From Rhizobium sp. ARZ01 (GTDB lineage Bacteria; Pseudomonadota; Alphaproteobacteria; Rhizobiales; Rhizobiaceae), in NCBI RefSeq assembly GCF_014851675.1, contig NZ_JACVAE010000004.1, forward strand, positions 248,001 to 312,000: a stretch of 64,000 nucleotides of DNA, in the 5' to 3' direction. Both the position numbers and the translations under genes were made by a program. The notes beneath the pieces are model-generated. The model searched no databases and had not been told where the DNA came from. It saw only the letters and a program-made list of their open reading frames with translations. Shown here piece after piece: positions 53,169 through 62,117 of the stretch; positions within the stretch are counted from its first letter, which is position 1, and each line of letters begins with the position of its first letter.

Positions 53169-54025
53169 TCGTCTGCCACTCCGTTGCGCAGCAGGCCGAT
53201 GCCCTCCGCCTCGATTTCGACGATGTCGCCGGGGCGCAACCAGATCGGGGGATCGAACCTTGCGCCTGCGCCGGTGGGCGTACCCGTTACGATGATGTCG
53301 CCCGGCTCCAGCCGGGTGAAGGTGGAGATGTAGGCGATCTGGCGAGCGACCGGGAACAGCATGCGGCTGGTGCGGTCTTCTTGGCGCACCTCGCCATTGA
53401 CGCGCGTGACAAGGCCGATGTCGAGTATCTGCGCCGCATCGGTGAAGGGGACCAGCCACGGCCCCATGCTGCCGGAAGATTGCCAGTTCTTGCCCTGCGT
53501 GACATTGAATTTGGCGTGGCGCGTCCAGTCGCGGATGGTGCCCTCGTTGCACAGCGTGAGGCCCGCTATGTGGGAGAGCGCCTCATCTTGAGGAATACGG
53601 CGGCCGGCCTTGCCGATGACGATCGCGATCTCGCCTTCGTAATCGAGCTGCTCGCTTTCCGCGGGACGGATCAAAGGCGAACCGTGGCCGGTGAAGCTGC
53701 TGGCGAAGCGCGGGAACAGCGACATGTTGGTGGGCGCGGCTTGCCCGTCCTTGTACTCAGCGTTTCGGTCGGGGAAGTTCACACCGACGCAGATGATCTT
53801 GCCTGGATCGGGAACCGGAATCTGCAGCGTGTAGGCGCCGTCGGCGTGGCTGGGTTGACGGCCGCGCGCAGCGTCGAGAACCTGCGCGACGGCACCGGCA
53901 CCGGCAGCGATTACGTTGCGCAGGGTCGCCCATTGCGGAAAGTCGCAGGACAGTGCAAGCACCCCGCCGTCGACGGTTGCCCCCCAATAGCTTCGGCCAT
54001 CTGCCGTGAATGTGACGAGGTTCAA
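53165..54025 (-). CDS. Fumarylacetoacetate hydrolase-fold protein, HpaG-like
   Basis: A 286-residue FAH-fold enzyme. The start motif IPVPDPGKIICVGVNFPDRN (residues 69-88) and the metal site EQLDYEGEIAIVIGK match the family; SRMLFPVARQIAYISTFTRL and PGDIIVTGTPTGAGA close the fold. In context it is the best candidate for the isomerase/decarboxylase (HpaG) step before hydration by HpaH. However, it is a single-domain protein whereas classical HpaG is a two-domain fusion, and FAH-fold proteins also include C-C hydrolases. First gene of the operon. Confidence 0.82.
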   Translation of the reverse strand: MNLVTFTADGRSYWGATVDGGVLALSCDFPQWATLRNVIAAGAGAVAQVLDAARGRQPSHADGAYTLQIPVPDPGKIICVGVNFPDRNAEYKDGQAAPTNMSLFPRFASSFTGHGSPLIRPAESEQLDYEGEIAIVIGKAGRRIPQDEALSHIAGLTLCNEGTIRDWTRHAKFNVTQGKNWQSSGSMGPWLVPFTDAAQILDIGLVTRVNGEVRQEDRTSRMLFPVARQIAYISTFTRLEPGDIIVTGTPTGAGARFDPPIWLRPGDIVEIEAEGIGLLRNGVADE

Positions 54026-54122
54026 TTTCCACTCCTGAAATTGCCGGAAGCCTGGCGCCGCGCTGCCCCGTGGAATTTCGATGCAGCTTCAGCCCAACTT
54101 CGAGGGTTAAATTTAACTTGAT

Positions 54123-54138
54123 ATATAACATGTTATAT
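54123..54138. promoter_or_regulatory. Perfect 16-bp palindrome in the hpa/ABC divergent promoter
   Basis: ATATAACATGTTATAT lies between the FAH-type gene (starts 54025, minus) and the amino-acid-binding protein gene (54253, plus). Such AT-rich palindromes are typical of MarR-type repressors; the HpaR homologue encoded at 60141-60689 is the likely binder. Confidence 0.6.
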
Positions 54139-54252
54139 GCTTTGTGAATAGCCATCGCTTGCGGCGGTTCGGTGGGGCAGGTTCATCATTCATGAACACA
54201 CCACCGGTCGCCGCAAGCTCCACGCCTGAAGCCAAAATCTGGGAGGACAGGA

Positions 54253-55287
54253 ATGCTTAAATCAATTCAATGGGTTGCCATCGGCCTGACGGCTGCTTTC
54301 GCTATTGCGGGCAGCGCAAATGCGCAGCAGACGGACACTGTGGGCGCCATCAAGGCGCGCGGACAGCTCAACTGCGGCGTTTCCACTGGCGTACAGACCG
54401 GCATGAGCACGCTTGACGCCAGCGGTAATTGGGCTGGTTTCGAGGTGGATTTCTGCCGTGGTCTGGCCGCGGCCATTCTTGGCGATGCCAACAAGGTCAA
54501 GTATGTCCCCCTCGACATCAAGACCGCGTTCACCACGCTGCAGTCCGGAGGCATCGACCTTCTGGCGCGCACCGCCACAGCGACCTTCCTTCGGGATGTC
54601 GAGATGAACCTCTCCTGGGCTGGCGCCTATCTGTACGATTCCCAGGGCTTCCTCGCACGCAAGTCGCTCGGCGTGGGAAGCGCGCTGGAGCTTGATGGGG
54701 CTTCAATCTGCGTTTCGGCCGGCTCCAACTACGAGCAGAACCTTTCGGACTACTTCCGCAACAATTCCCTTTCCTTCACGCCGGTCGCCGCCAATTCGCG
54801 CGACCAGAACGAGAAGAACCTGATCGAAGGGCGCTGCGACGTCTACGCCAACGTTCTGAGTGCCCTGGCTGCGGCGCGCTCCAAAATGCCGAACCCGGAT
54901 GAGTGGGTCGTGCTGCCGGAGATGATCTCCATGGAGCCGATCGGCCCGGTCGTGCGTCAGGACGATTACCGCTTCCAAGACGTGGTGGCGTGGGTGCTCA
55001 ATGCCCAGATCGCTGCCGAAGAATATGGCGTGACCTCGAAGAACGCGATCGAGATGCGTGACACCTCGCCCTCTCCGGAGGTGCAGCGCCTGCTCGGCAA
55101 GACCGGCGACTTCGGCGCTAAGCTCGGCCTCGACAATGACTGGGCGCTGAACACGATCCAGACGGTCGGTAACTACGGCGAGATGTTCTCCCGCCATCTG
55201 GGCGACGAAAGCCCGGTCAAGCTCGAACGCCGCCTGAATGCGCTGTGGAAGAATGGCGGGCTGCTGCACACCCCGCTGATCCGCTGA
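54253..55287 (+). CDS. AapJ/BztA-type amino-acid-binding periplasmic protein
   Basis: A 344-residue binding protein of the general amino-acid (Aap/Bzt) system. The signal peptide (MLKSIQWVAIGLTAAFAIAGSANA) ends near residue 24. The mature part has IKARGQLNCGVSTGVQTGMS, then GFEVDFCRGLAAAILGDANKVKYVPL and the LARTATATFLRD ligand loop. It differs from standard AapJ in several ligand positions (STGVQTGMSTLD in place of NTGLAGFAAPD), so its specificity is probably not the general one. First gene of a four-gene ABC operon linked to the hpa-like genes. GGAGG precedes the ATG. Confidence 0.88.
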   Translation: MLKSIQWVAIGLTAAFAIAGSANAQQTDTVGAIKARGQLNCGVSTGVQTGMSTLDASGNWAGFEVDFCRGLAAAILGDANKVKYVPLDIKTAFTTLQSGGIDLLARTATATFLRDVEMNLSWAGAYLYDSQGFLARKSLGVGSALELDGASICVSAGSNYEQNLSDYFRNNSLSFTPVAANSRDQNEKNLIEGRCDVYANVLSALAAARSKMPNPDEWVVLPEMISMEPIGPVVRQDDYRFQDVVAWVLNAQIAAEEYGVTSKNAIEMRDTSPSPEVQRLLGKTGDFGAKLGLDNDWALNTIQTVGNYGEMFSRHLGDESPVKLERRLNALWKNGGLLHTPLIR

Positions 55288-55306
55288 TAGGTCGATAGCT
55301 TCTGTC

Positions 55307-55328
55307 GCGGGCGGCTACGGCCGCCCGC
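55307..55328 (+). repeat. Intercistronic hairpin after the binding-protein gene
   Basis: GCGGGCGG-6-CCGCCCGC hairpin without a T run, 20 bases after the binding-protein stop and 56 before the permease gene. It probably protects the abundant upstream message and lowers expression of the membrane genes. Confidence 0.6.
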
Positions 55329-55383
55329 GCACGGTCCCTCGCTATGCGGGGGCGCCTCAGGGTTCATTCAAAGGGATCAAGAC

Positions 55384-56568
55384 ATGTCCGGACAGCCGAC
55401 ATCTCTCGCGACTGGGTATGGTGGCATTCTCGAAAGTACCGCCGTGCGGCGCTGGCTGGTGCAGCTTCTGATCGTCGCTGCGCTGGTTACCGTCGGTTAT
55501 GTGGCGCTCGGCAATCTGAAGGGCAATCTGGCGCAGCGCGGTTTGTCGCTGGGCTTCGATTTCCTGCGCCAGGAGGCGGGCTTTGAGATTTCCTTCTCGC
55601 TGATCCCGTTCTCGGCCAGCGACAACTACATGCGCGTGTTCCTGGTCGGGCTGACCAACACGCTGCTGGTCACGATACTGTCTATAGTGCTATCCACCAT
55701 CCTCGGTTTCATCGTCGGCATCGCGCGCTTGTCCTCGACCTGGGCCCTTTCGAAGACAGCTGTTCTCTATGTCGAAATCGTGCGCAACCTGCCCCAGCTT
55801 CTGCACATCATGCTGTGGTACAATGTTGCGCTTCGCAACATGCCTAGCCCCAAGCAGGCCGCCGGCCTGTTCGACGTGGCGTTCCTGACCAATCGCGGCA
55901 TCTACATTCCTGCCATCCATTCCGACCGCCCGCTTTTGTGGGTGATCAGTGTAATCTGCGCGATCGCCGCTTCCATTGCGCTCTATGTTTCGATCACACG
56001 CCGCTCCGACGAGATCGGGCGTCCGCTCAATGCGTGGTTGCCGTCTCTGGCCGCACTGGTGCTTCTGCCCGTTGCCGTCGTGTTCCTCTCGGGCAGCACC
56101 CTTTCCATCGACATGCCGCAACTGAAGGGTTTCAACTTCATCGGCGGATGGGTTTTCGTACCGGAGCTCAGCGCGCTCGTCTTCGCCATGGCGATATACA
56201 ACGCCGCCTTCATCGCCGAACTTGTCCGGGCTTCCATCGAGGCCGTCAATCGCGGCCAGAGGGAGGCGGCAGCAGCCATCGGCTTCGGCTGGTCGCAGAC
56301 ACTGCGCTACATCATCATCCCGCAGGCCCTTCGAGTCCTTATACCGCCGCTCGGCAACCAGTACCTCAACATTCTCAAGGGCTCCTCCCTTGCCGTGGCC
56401 ATAGGTTTCCCCGATCTCGTCGGCGTGTTCACCGGCATCACCATGAACCAGACCGGCCGCGCGATCGAGATCGTGATGATGACCATGGGGACCTATCTGC
56501 TGATCGGTCTGGCCATCACGGTTCTCCTGAACGTCTTCAATCATATGACCCGGATCGTGGAACGATGA
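55384..56568 (+). CDS. AapQ/BztB-type amino-acid ABC permease
   Basis: A 394-residue permease with the large periplasmic insertion characteristic of the AapQ/BztB half. The transporter motif (YNAAFIAELVRASIEAVNRG then QREAAAAIGFGWSQTLRYII, EAA loop) is near residue 280. Helices are spread over residues 20-50, 85-130, 185-235 and 255-390. The stop overlaps the next start (ATGA). It forms a heterodimer with the AapM-type subunit. Confidence 0.9.
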   Translation: MSGQPTSLATGYGGILESTAVRRWLVQLLIVAALVTVGYVALGNLKGNLAQRGLSLGFDFLRQEAGFEISFSLIPFSASDNYMRVFLVGLTNTLLVTILSIVLSTILGFIVGIARLSSTWALSKTAVLYVEIVRNLPQLLHIMLWYNVALRNMPSPKQAAGLFDVAFLTNRGIYIPAIHSDRPLLWVISVICAIAASIALYVSITRRSDEIGRPLNAWLPSLAALVLLPVAVVFLSGSTLSIDMPQLKGFNFIGGWVFVPELSALVFAMAIYNAAFIAELVRASIEAVNRGQREAAAAIGFGWSQTLRYIIIPQALRVLIPPLGNQYLNILKGSSLAVAIGFPDLVGVFTGITMNQTGRAIEIVMMTMGTYLLIGLAITVLLNVFNHMTRIVER

Positions 56569-57662
56569 GCGCAGTGCTGTCCCCCATCAGAACCGAAGGC
56601 CGGTCCGTCTCAGGCCGGATGCTCGATTTCGCAAGAACGAATCTGTGGCCAACGCATTGGGCCCTGGTCGTCAACCTCGTCGTGCTGACGGCGCTTGTCG
56701 CTATTGTCGCGAACATCGTGCCATGGGCGCTGTTCGACGCCACATGGACGGGCACCAGCCGTGCCGACTGCGCCGCAGGCGGAGCTTGCTGGGCCTTCGT
56801 GCATGAACGCTGGCCGCAGTTCGTCTACGGCTTTTATCCCGAAGCAGAGCGCTATCGCGTGAACATGGCTTTCGCGACGCTCGCTGCCGGCATCGCGGCG
56901 CTGCTCATTCCGGGCACGCCCGGCAAACGCTGGATCGGGGCGTTCATGATCCTGATCTATCCGTTCTTCTGCGCGGGGTTGCTGCTTGGCGGTTTCGCCG
57001 GCCTTCCCTTCGTACCCACGGACCGCTGGGGCGGGCTGATGCTGACCCTCGTGCTGGCAGTCTCGGGCATCACGTTGTCGTTGCCGATCGGGGCCGCGCT
57101 GGCACTTGGCCGGCGAAGCGAAATGCCCGTCGTGCGCTGGCTGTGCATCGGCTTCATCGAATTCTGCCGGGGCGTGCCTTTCGTCACGGTTCTGTTCATG
57201 GCTATCGTGATGCTTCCCTTCTTCCTGCCGACCGGTATGAAACCCAATGCGCTGGCGCTCGCCGTTGTGGGCATCATCTTCTACGAAGCCGCCTATATGG
57301 GCGAGGTCATTCGCGGGGGGCTGCAAGCCATTCCGAAGGGACAATACGAGGCCGCCAAGGCCATCGGTCTCGGGTTCTGGCGGACGATGGTCTACATCGT
57401 CCTGCCGCAGGCGGTGAGCAAGGTCATCCCCGGTATCATGAACACCACGATCTCGCTCCTGAAGAACACCACGCTGGTCATGGTCGTGGGGCTGTTCGAT
57501 CTGCTCAACATCGTCACCGCCGGCGCTTCGGACCCGAACTGGGCCGGCTCCCAGACGGAAGGCTATTTCGTCGTCGGGGTGGTGTTCTGGCTCATGAGCT
57601 TCTCGCTGTCGCTGTACAGCCGCAGCATCGAAACCAAACTGAAGAAAGCGGATCAACGATGA
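56565..57662 (+). CDS. AapM/BztC-type amino-acid ABC permease
   Basis: A 365-residue permease, the partner of the AapQ-type subunit. EAA loop: YEAAYMGEVIRGGLQAIPKG then QYEAAKAIGLGFWRTMVYIV. Family segments FIEFCRGVPFVTVLFMAIVML and ISLLKNTTLVMVVGLFDLLN are intact. The start is taken at ATG 56565, overlapping the upstream stop; the longer open frame from 55938 is in a wrong frame relative to AapQ and is excluded. The stop overlaps the ATPase start. Confidence 0.9.
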   Translation: MSAVLSPIRTEGRSVSGRMLDFARTNLWPTHWALVVNLVVLTALVAIVANIVPWALFDATWTGTSRADCAAGGACWAFVHERWPQFVYGFYPEAERYRVNMAFATLAAGIAALLIPGTPGKRWIGAFMILIYPFFCAGLLLGGFAGLPFVPTDRWGGLMLTLVLAVSGITLSLPIGAALALGRRSEMPVVRWLCIGFIEFCRGVPFVTVLFMAIVMLPFFLPTGMKPNALALAVVGIIFYEAAYMGEVIRGGLQAIPKGQYEAAKAIGLGFWRTMVYIVLPQAVSKVIPGIMNTTISLLKNTTLVMVVGLFDLLNIVTAGASDPNWAGSQTEGYFVVGVVFWLMSFSLSLYSRSIETKLKKADQR

Positions 57663-58414
57663 CAGGCAAGCCTTCGCAGCAAGCCCCCCTGCTCAACCTG
57701 CGCCACGTCAGCAAATGGTACGGCAGTTTTCAGGTGTTGAACGGTATCAACCTGGAGGTCACAGCCGGCGAGAAGATCGTCATCTGCGGGCCTTCGGGTT
57801 CGGGAAAGTCGACCATCATCCGCTGCGTCAACGGGCTGGAAGGGTATGAGCGCGGCGAAATCCGCGTGGGCAGCGATCTGGTGCGCCATGACGGTGCGGG
57901 GATCGAGAAGATCCGCCAGCGCGTCGGCATGGTGTTTCAGTCCTTCAACCTCTTTCCTCATATGACCGTTCTGCAGAACCTGACACTCGGACCGATCAAG
58001 CTGCGCCACAAGCGCAAGGCGGATGCCGAAGCCGCCGCGCTCGATCTTCTGAAGCGCGTTCATATCGCCGAGCACGCACACAAATATCCCAATCAGCTTT
58101 CCGGCGGCCAGCAACAGCGCGTCGCCATCGCGCGGGCTTTGGCGATGGAGCCCGAGGTGATGCTCTTCGACGAGCCAACCTCGGCGCTCGATCCGGAAAT
58201 GGTGAAGGAAGTGCTCGATGTCATGACGGAACTCGCCCAAACCGGCATGACCATGGTCTGCGTGACCCATGAAATGGGCTTCGCCCGCGCGGTCGCCGAC
58301 CGGGTGGTCTTCGTCTGTCAGGGCCAGATCACCGAAGTGGCAGACCCCGACGCCTTCTTCACCGCCCCGCAGACCGAGAGGGCGCGGCAGTTCCTCCAGC
58401 AGATCATTCACTGA
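57659..58414 (+). CDS. AapP/BztD-type amino-acid ABC ATPase
   Basis: A 251-residue ATPase of polar amino-acid importers. Walker A GPSGSGKST (residues 42-50), Q loop FQSFNLFPHM, signature LSGGQQQRVAIARALAMEP, Walker B MLFDEPTSALDPE and H loop VTHEMGF are all intact. ATG 57659 overlaps the permease stop, completing a translationally coupled set. The aminotransferase gene follows after 31 bases and is likely in the same transcript. Confidence 0.93.
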   Translation: MTGKPSQQAPLLNLRHVSKWYGSFQVLNGINLEVTAGEKIVICGPSGSGKSTIIRCVNGLEGYERGEIRVGSDLVRHDGAGIEKIRQRVGMVFQSFNLFPHMTVLQNLTLGPIKLRHKRKADAEAAALDLLKRVHIAEHAHKYPNQLSGGQQQRVAIARALAMEPEVMLFDEPTSALDPEMVKEVLDVMTELAQTGMTMVCVTHEMGFARAVADRVVFVCQGQITEVADPDAFFTAPQTERARQFLQQIIH

Positions 58415-58445
58415 AGGCCGAGAGCCAATCCAAAGAGTGTCCGAC

Positions 58446-59603
58446 ATGACAGCGCTTCCCCAGACCGAATTTCCCTATCGCCTGAGACTTCCCGGCCCGA
58501 CCGCCATTCCCGAAGCGGTGCGGCTGGCTGGGTCGCGACCGATCATCAATCATCGCGGCGCGGAAATGCGTGTCATTCTGGGTGAGGTGCAGGAGATGCT
58601 GCGCCCGCTCTTCGGGACCACACAGCCGGTGATCCTGCAATCCAGTTCCGGCACCGGTGCGATGGAGGCGGCGCTCGTCAACGTTCTGGCGCCCGGCGAG
58701 AAGGTCCTTGCCTGCGTCAATGGCCAGTTCAGCGAACGTTTCGCCAAGATCGCGGGCGCCCTTGGTGCCGAGGTCGATGTACTCGACATCGAATGGGGTA
58801 AGGCGCCGGACCCGGAAGCGGTGCGCCGGCGTCTGGGCGGTGGCGACTATCGCGCTGTCCTCGTCGTTCATAACGAAAGCTCGACCGGCGCGCTGGCGGA
58901 CCTGCGTGCCCTGGGCGACGTTACCGCCAAAACGTCGGCGCTTCTGGTGGTCGACAGTGTCAGCGGCATCGGCGGCGCGGAGATGCGCCAGGACGACTGG
59001 GGCGTTGACGTCATCGCCACCGGCTCGCAGAAGGCCCTGATGTGTCCGCCCGGCCTTGGCCTGCTCAGCCTGAGCGCAAAGGCGCGCGCCGTGGTGGAGC
59101 GAGACGATCGCTGCCCGCGTTTCTACTGGGATCTGCGCAAGGCGTTACCGGTCGTCGATCAGAACGAGACGGCCTTCACGGCGGCAGTCTCGCTCGTGCA
59201 GAGCCTGCATGCGGCGTTGCGCCTCATGCATGAAGAGGGCATCGAGCGGGTCTATGCGCGTCATCTTCGCCTGTCGAAAGCTATGCGCGCCGGTTTCGTG
59301 GCACTTGGCCTGGAAGCCTTCGGCGACCCTGCCTGCTACTCGCCTACGGTGGTGGTGGGTGGACTGCCAGAAGCCATCAAGGGCGGCGATGTCGTCAAGT
59401 ACATGCTGGAAACCTACAACACCGCCATCGCCGGGGCCCGCAACAAGCTACAGGGCCGGGTCATCCGCATCGGCACCATGGGGGCGTTTTCCATCGGCGA
59501 TGTGATGACGGATCTGCTCTATCTCGGCCGGTCCCTGCAGGCGCTCGGCCATTCCTGCGATCCGGACGCCGCGGTCGCCGCCGCCCTTTCCGCCAATCGC
59601 TGA
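58446..59603 (+). CDS. Class V aminotransferase (alanine/serine-glyoxylate type)
   Basis: A 385-residue fold-type I, class V PLP aminotransferase. RLPGPTAIPEAV at the N-terminus, SSGTGAMEAALVNVL (PLP phosphate), VVDSVSGIGGAEM (PLP-ring Asp) and GSQKALMCPPGL with the Schiff-base lysine are all present. Relatives move the amino group of alanine, serine, 2-aminoethylphosphonate or similar small substrates to an oxo-acid. It follows the ABC genes and precedes the hpaF-like gene, so it probably removes nitrogen from the imported amino acid or uses the semialdehyde made by HpaI. Which of these cannot be decided from sequence. Confidence 0.87.
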   Translation: MTALPQTEFPYRLRLPGPTAIPEAVRLAGSRPIINHRGAEMRVILGEVQEMLRPLFGTTQPVILQSSSGTGAMEAALVNVLAPGEKVLACVNGQFSERFAKIAGALGAEVDVLDIEWGKAPDPEAVRRRLGGGDYRAVLVVHNESSTGALADLRALGDVTAKTSALLVVDSVSGIGGAEMRQDDWGVDVIATGSQKALMCPPGLGLLSLSAKARAVVERDDRCPRFYWDLRKALPVVDQNETAFTAAVSLVQSLHAALRLMHEEGIERVYARHLRLSKAMRAGFVALGLEAFGDPACYSPTVVVGGLPEAIKGGDVVKYMLETYNTAIAGARNKLQGRVIRIGTMGAFSIGDVMTDLLYLGRSLQALGHSCDPDAAVAAALSANR

Positions 59604-59622
59604 ACATCAGAGGACATTGAAC

Positions 59623-60021
59623 ATGCCCCATATCTGGGTCGAATACTCCGCCAACATCGAAAAAGAGATTGATGTGCCGCAACTGCTCGAAAACGTGCAG
59701 AAGGCGTTGATCGATGACGGAAGCATCTTTCCTTTTGCCGGTGCACGAACGCGCGGCGTTCGCGTCGACAACTATCTGATCGTCGACGGTCATCCCGACA
59801 ACGCCTTCGTGCATGTTTTGCTGCGCATCGCATCCGGACGAAGCGAGGCTGACCGAAAAGCTGCGGGCGAAAGAGTTTTCGCGAATGTGAAGGAACACCT
59901 AGCGGACCTGATGGCGCGCAGACCATTGGGCCTTTCGGTCCAAATGGAAGAAAGCGACGGCGCCGTCAATCTCAAGACCAGCAACTATCGCGACTATCTG
60001 AAGATGCGCGCGGCGGGCTGA
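59623..60021 (+). CDS. 5-carboxymethyl-2-hydroxymuconate isomerase-like (HpaF)
   Basis: A 132-residue protein of the HpaF/CHMI family, a tautomerase-superfamily enzyme that moves the double bond of 5-carboxymethyl-2-hydroxymuconate. The start MPHIWVEYSANIEKEIDVPQ places the catalytic Pro2 after processing, and the Arg contacts are in GARTRGVRVDNY and RIASGRSEADRK. ATG 59623 is chosen so that Pro2 is N-terminal; a TTG two codons earlier would block this. It ends the ABC-aminotransferase operon and is followed by a hairpin terminator. Confidence 0.85.
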   Translation: MPHIWVEYSANIEKEIDVPQLLENVQKALIDDGSIFPFAGARTRGVRVDNYLIVDGHPDNAFVHVLLRIASGRSEADRKAAGERVFANVKEHLADLMARRPLGLSVQMEESDGAVNLKTSNYRDYLKMRAAG

Positions 60022-60055
60022 AGCCGGTTAGCCACTGCCCATAAACTTTCACGAG

Positions 60056-60092
60056 AGACAGAGTGCAGACCCTGAACCTGCGCTCTGTCTTT
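60056..60092 (+). terminator. Terminator after the hpaF-like gene
   Basis: Twelve-base stem (AGACAGAGTGCA / TGCGCTCTGTCT, one G-T pair), eleven-base loop, then TT. Convergent with the HpaR gene; it could work both ways. Confidence 0.6.
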
Positions 60093-60140
60093 GAGTTGAG
60101 GTGCCGGCATCGGAGCATTTCGGTGACGGCAGCTATATGC

Positions 60141-60689
60141 TCACCGGATGACATCGCCTGCAGCGTATTCCGTGTCCGGCAAGATGTTGAAGCTGTTCAT
60201 GGATGTTTCCAGCTCCGCCAGCATGGTCTGGAGCAGTTTCAGCCTTTGCTCTCCATAGGCCTCGGCTATCCTTTGATATATTTGCGCTGACTGAGGCGTG
60301 TGCTGGCGGATGAGTTCCTGGCCCTTTTCGGTGAGAGACAACACACTTCGGCGTTGATCATCCTCATCGGTACGGCGCTTGATGTGTCCAGATGCATCCA
60401 GCGTGCGCAGGATTCGCGACAGGCTTGGGCCGAGCAGGAAAGTCAGGCGAACCAAATCGTTGACATCGGCCTCTCCGGCCGAGCTGATCGCCCGCATTAC
60501 CCGCCATTGCTGTTCGGTGACATGGTGTTCGCGCAGCGACATTCGGAAATGGCGCATTACCGCTTCCCGGGCGCGCAAGAGGGACATGGGAAGCGACGTC
60601 GAAAAGTCGCGCAGATCACTTTCGGGAGTCGAACGATTGTCCTCGGGCGGTTCCTTCCGCGCTTCAGCATGGTCTTGATGCCTTTTCAT
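60141..60689 (-). CDS. hpaR: MarR-family regulator of the HpaR type
   Basis: A 182-residue MarR protein whose core (SLPMSLLRAREAVMRHFRMS then LREHHVTEQQWRVMRAI) is characteristic of HpaR, the repressor of homoprotocatechuate genes. The winged helix (VNDLVRLTFLLGPSLSRILRTLDASGHIKRR) and wing (DEDDQRRSVLSLTEKG) follow. An extra 45-residue hydrophilic N-terminus is unusual. ATG 60689 is chosen because of GGAG upstream; ATG 60740 is possible. Its likely target is the palindrome at 54123-54138. Confidence 0.85.
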   Translation of the reverse strand: MKRHQDHAEARKEPPEDNRSTPESDLRDFSTSLPMSLLRAREAVMRHFRMSLREHHVTEQQWRVMRAISSAGEADVNDLVRLTFLLGPSLSRILRTLDASGHIKRRTDEDDQRRSVLSLTEKGQELIRQHTPQSAQIYQRIAEAYGEQRLKLLQTMLAELETSMNSFNILPDTEYAAGDVIR

Positions 60690-61105
60690 CGGCCGATGCT
60701 CCGTTCGTGCTTTCTTGGTTTTGGAAGCATGATGCTTCATGACGTCTGCCTGTTTGAATCCACTATCATCGAACGACGCACCCGAACCTGGGGCAAGGCC
60801 CGCGCAGTAACAGTACCCGTTGAAATCGAATTTATCAATGCTATTCAATAAGTTGAAAGAAAATCTTGTGGGGATTCTGCGCGACAAATTGATCCGTGAA
60901 TGACCATGCGACCTATGCGCCCGAAGAACGCGAGGGTGGCGTTGCCTTTACCGATTGGGATTGAGCAGAAATGCTATGTGATCGCCAGGCAGAGCTTTCG
61001 GCCCGCTTCGCTTTGGTCGACGGCGCGCCACAGCCAATTCTTACGTCCGCCAAGCACACGACCACCTCGTCGGGTGGCATAGTCTGGTCCGCCTCGTCGC
61101 ACATC
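60690..61105. other. Intergenic stretch
   Basis: Upstream region of the HpaR-type gene and downstream of the deacetylase-like gene. No further supported gene. An AT-rich segment near 60830-60860 probably holds the hpaR promoter. Confidence 0.4.
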
Positions 61106-62032
61106 CTACGATGTTCCAGTCCAAATCTTGTGCTTGATCCATTCGCGTTCCATCCTGGCACGCTCCGCTGCGTCAATGACGTGCTCGCCACGCTGTTGCC
61201 GAACATAGTCGAGGAACGTGGCGACTGGTGCGAACCAGCCATTCTTCGAGGCAAGACGTCTTATAAGTTCCCTGAATCGCTGATTGAGATTTCCGTTCGT
61301 ATCCTGGAAACCAGCTGCGAAATGCGTGTACATGATGCAGGCGCCGGCCTCAGCCTCCAGGCGATCTTGGTTTGCTTCCGATATGACGCGAAGAAACGAA
61401 TGGACATTCGGTCCCTCAGACGATGAGAACCATTGCTTCACAAAAGGCCGCTGCGGATCGTAATATGGCATGCAAGGATAGGCCTTCAATGTATTTATAT
61501 CCCCGGTAGTGAAGTTGCGCACATAATCTATACGATCGCGGCAAAGATCCCCCCAAAAGTAAGGGCTTTTTTCACAATGACCATAGAAACGGAGCCTTTT
61601 GAAGTGAAGAAGCCGATATGCTTGCCTCCTGATCCCACTCAGCCGAGCATCTCCCCAATAAATGTTCTCGGCGGATTCCGCATGATTAGCCATGGTTCGA
61701 GGGTAGCTGCCGAACAACTCGTGGAAGTATTCAAGGCCGTGCGCGATAGTGGCTCGCTCTGAACTGTGGTAGGTTGCACCGTGGAAGCCTATCTCAAATC
61801 CATCGCGGAGAAGTTCACGGATATACTCCAAATAAACTGGGTCCTCACAGGTAGCCCCGCCTAGTCTTGAAGTTTGGGGGCCGCGAATTGGCCAAACAGA
61901 CTTGGTCGTGCGAAGGCCGTTATCGCGCAGGCAGTCATAAACCTTCTCAAAGTTCCCGGGAGTTGCACGGTCAGTGTCGTCGAACACCGTGAACGCGAAG
62001 GACTTTCCGTCTGGCCAGCATAGCTTCTCCAT
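61106..62032 (-). CDS. Polysaccharide deacetylase-like protein
   Basis: A 308-residue protein with a divergent NodB-type carbohydrate esterase fold. FAFTVFDDTDRAT (residues 12-24) supplies the first Asp pair, and the GFHGATYHSSER segment the HxxxxH metal site. A later NHAE segment (residue 116) and MYTHFAAGFQ may complete the metal centre. It probably trims acetyl or similar groups from a surface or secreted polysaccharide, or acts in lipid-carrier chemistry. No signal peptide is seen. Its neighbour is a FemAB-like transferase on the same strand, 85 bases upstream. Confidence 0.7.
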   Translation of the reverse strand: MEKLCWPDGKSFAFTVFDDTDRATPGNFEKVYDCLRDNGLRTTKSVWPIRGPQTSRLGGATCEDPVYLEYIRELLRDGFEIGFHGATYHSSERATIAHGLEYFHELFGSYPRTMANHAESAENIYWGDARLSGIRRQAYRLLHFKRLRFYGHCEKSPYFWGDLCRDRIDYVRNFTTGDINTLKAYPCMPYYDPQRPFVKQWFSSSEGPNVHSFLRVISEANQDRLEAEAGACIMYTHFAAGFQDTNGNLNQRFRELIRRLASKNGWFAPVATFLDYVRQQRGEHVIDAAERARMEREWIKHKIWTGTS

Positions 62033-62117
62033 TCAGGTCTCCTTATGCCCTCGAAATCATCGTCCACGACTAAGGTCATTCCTGCCATCGGCAACGCGGT
62101 ACAAGGAGATCGAACGG

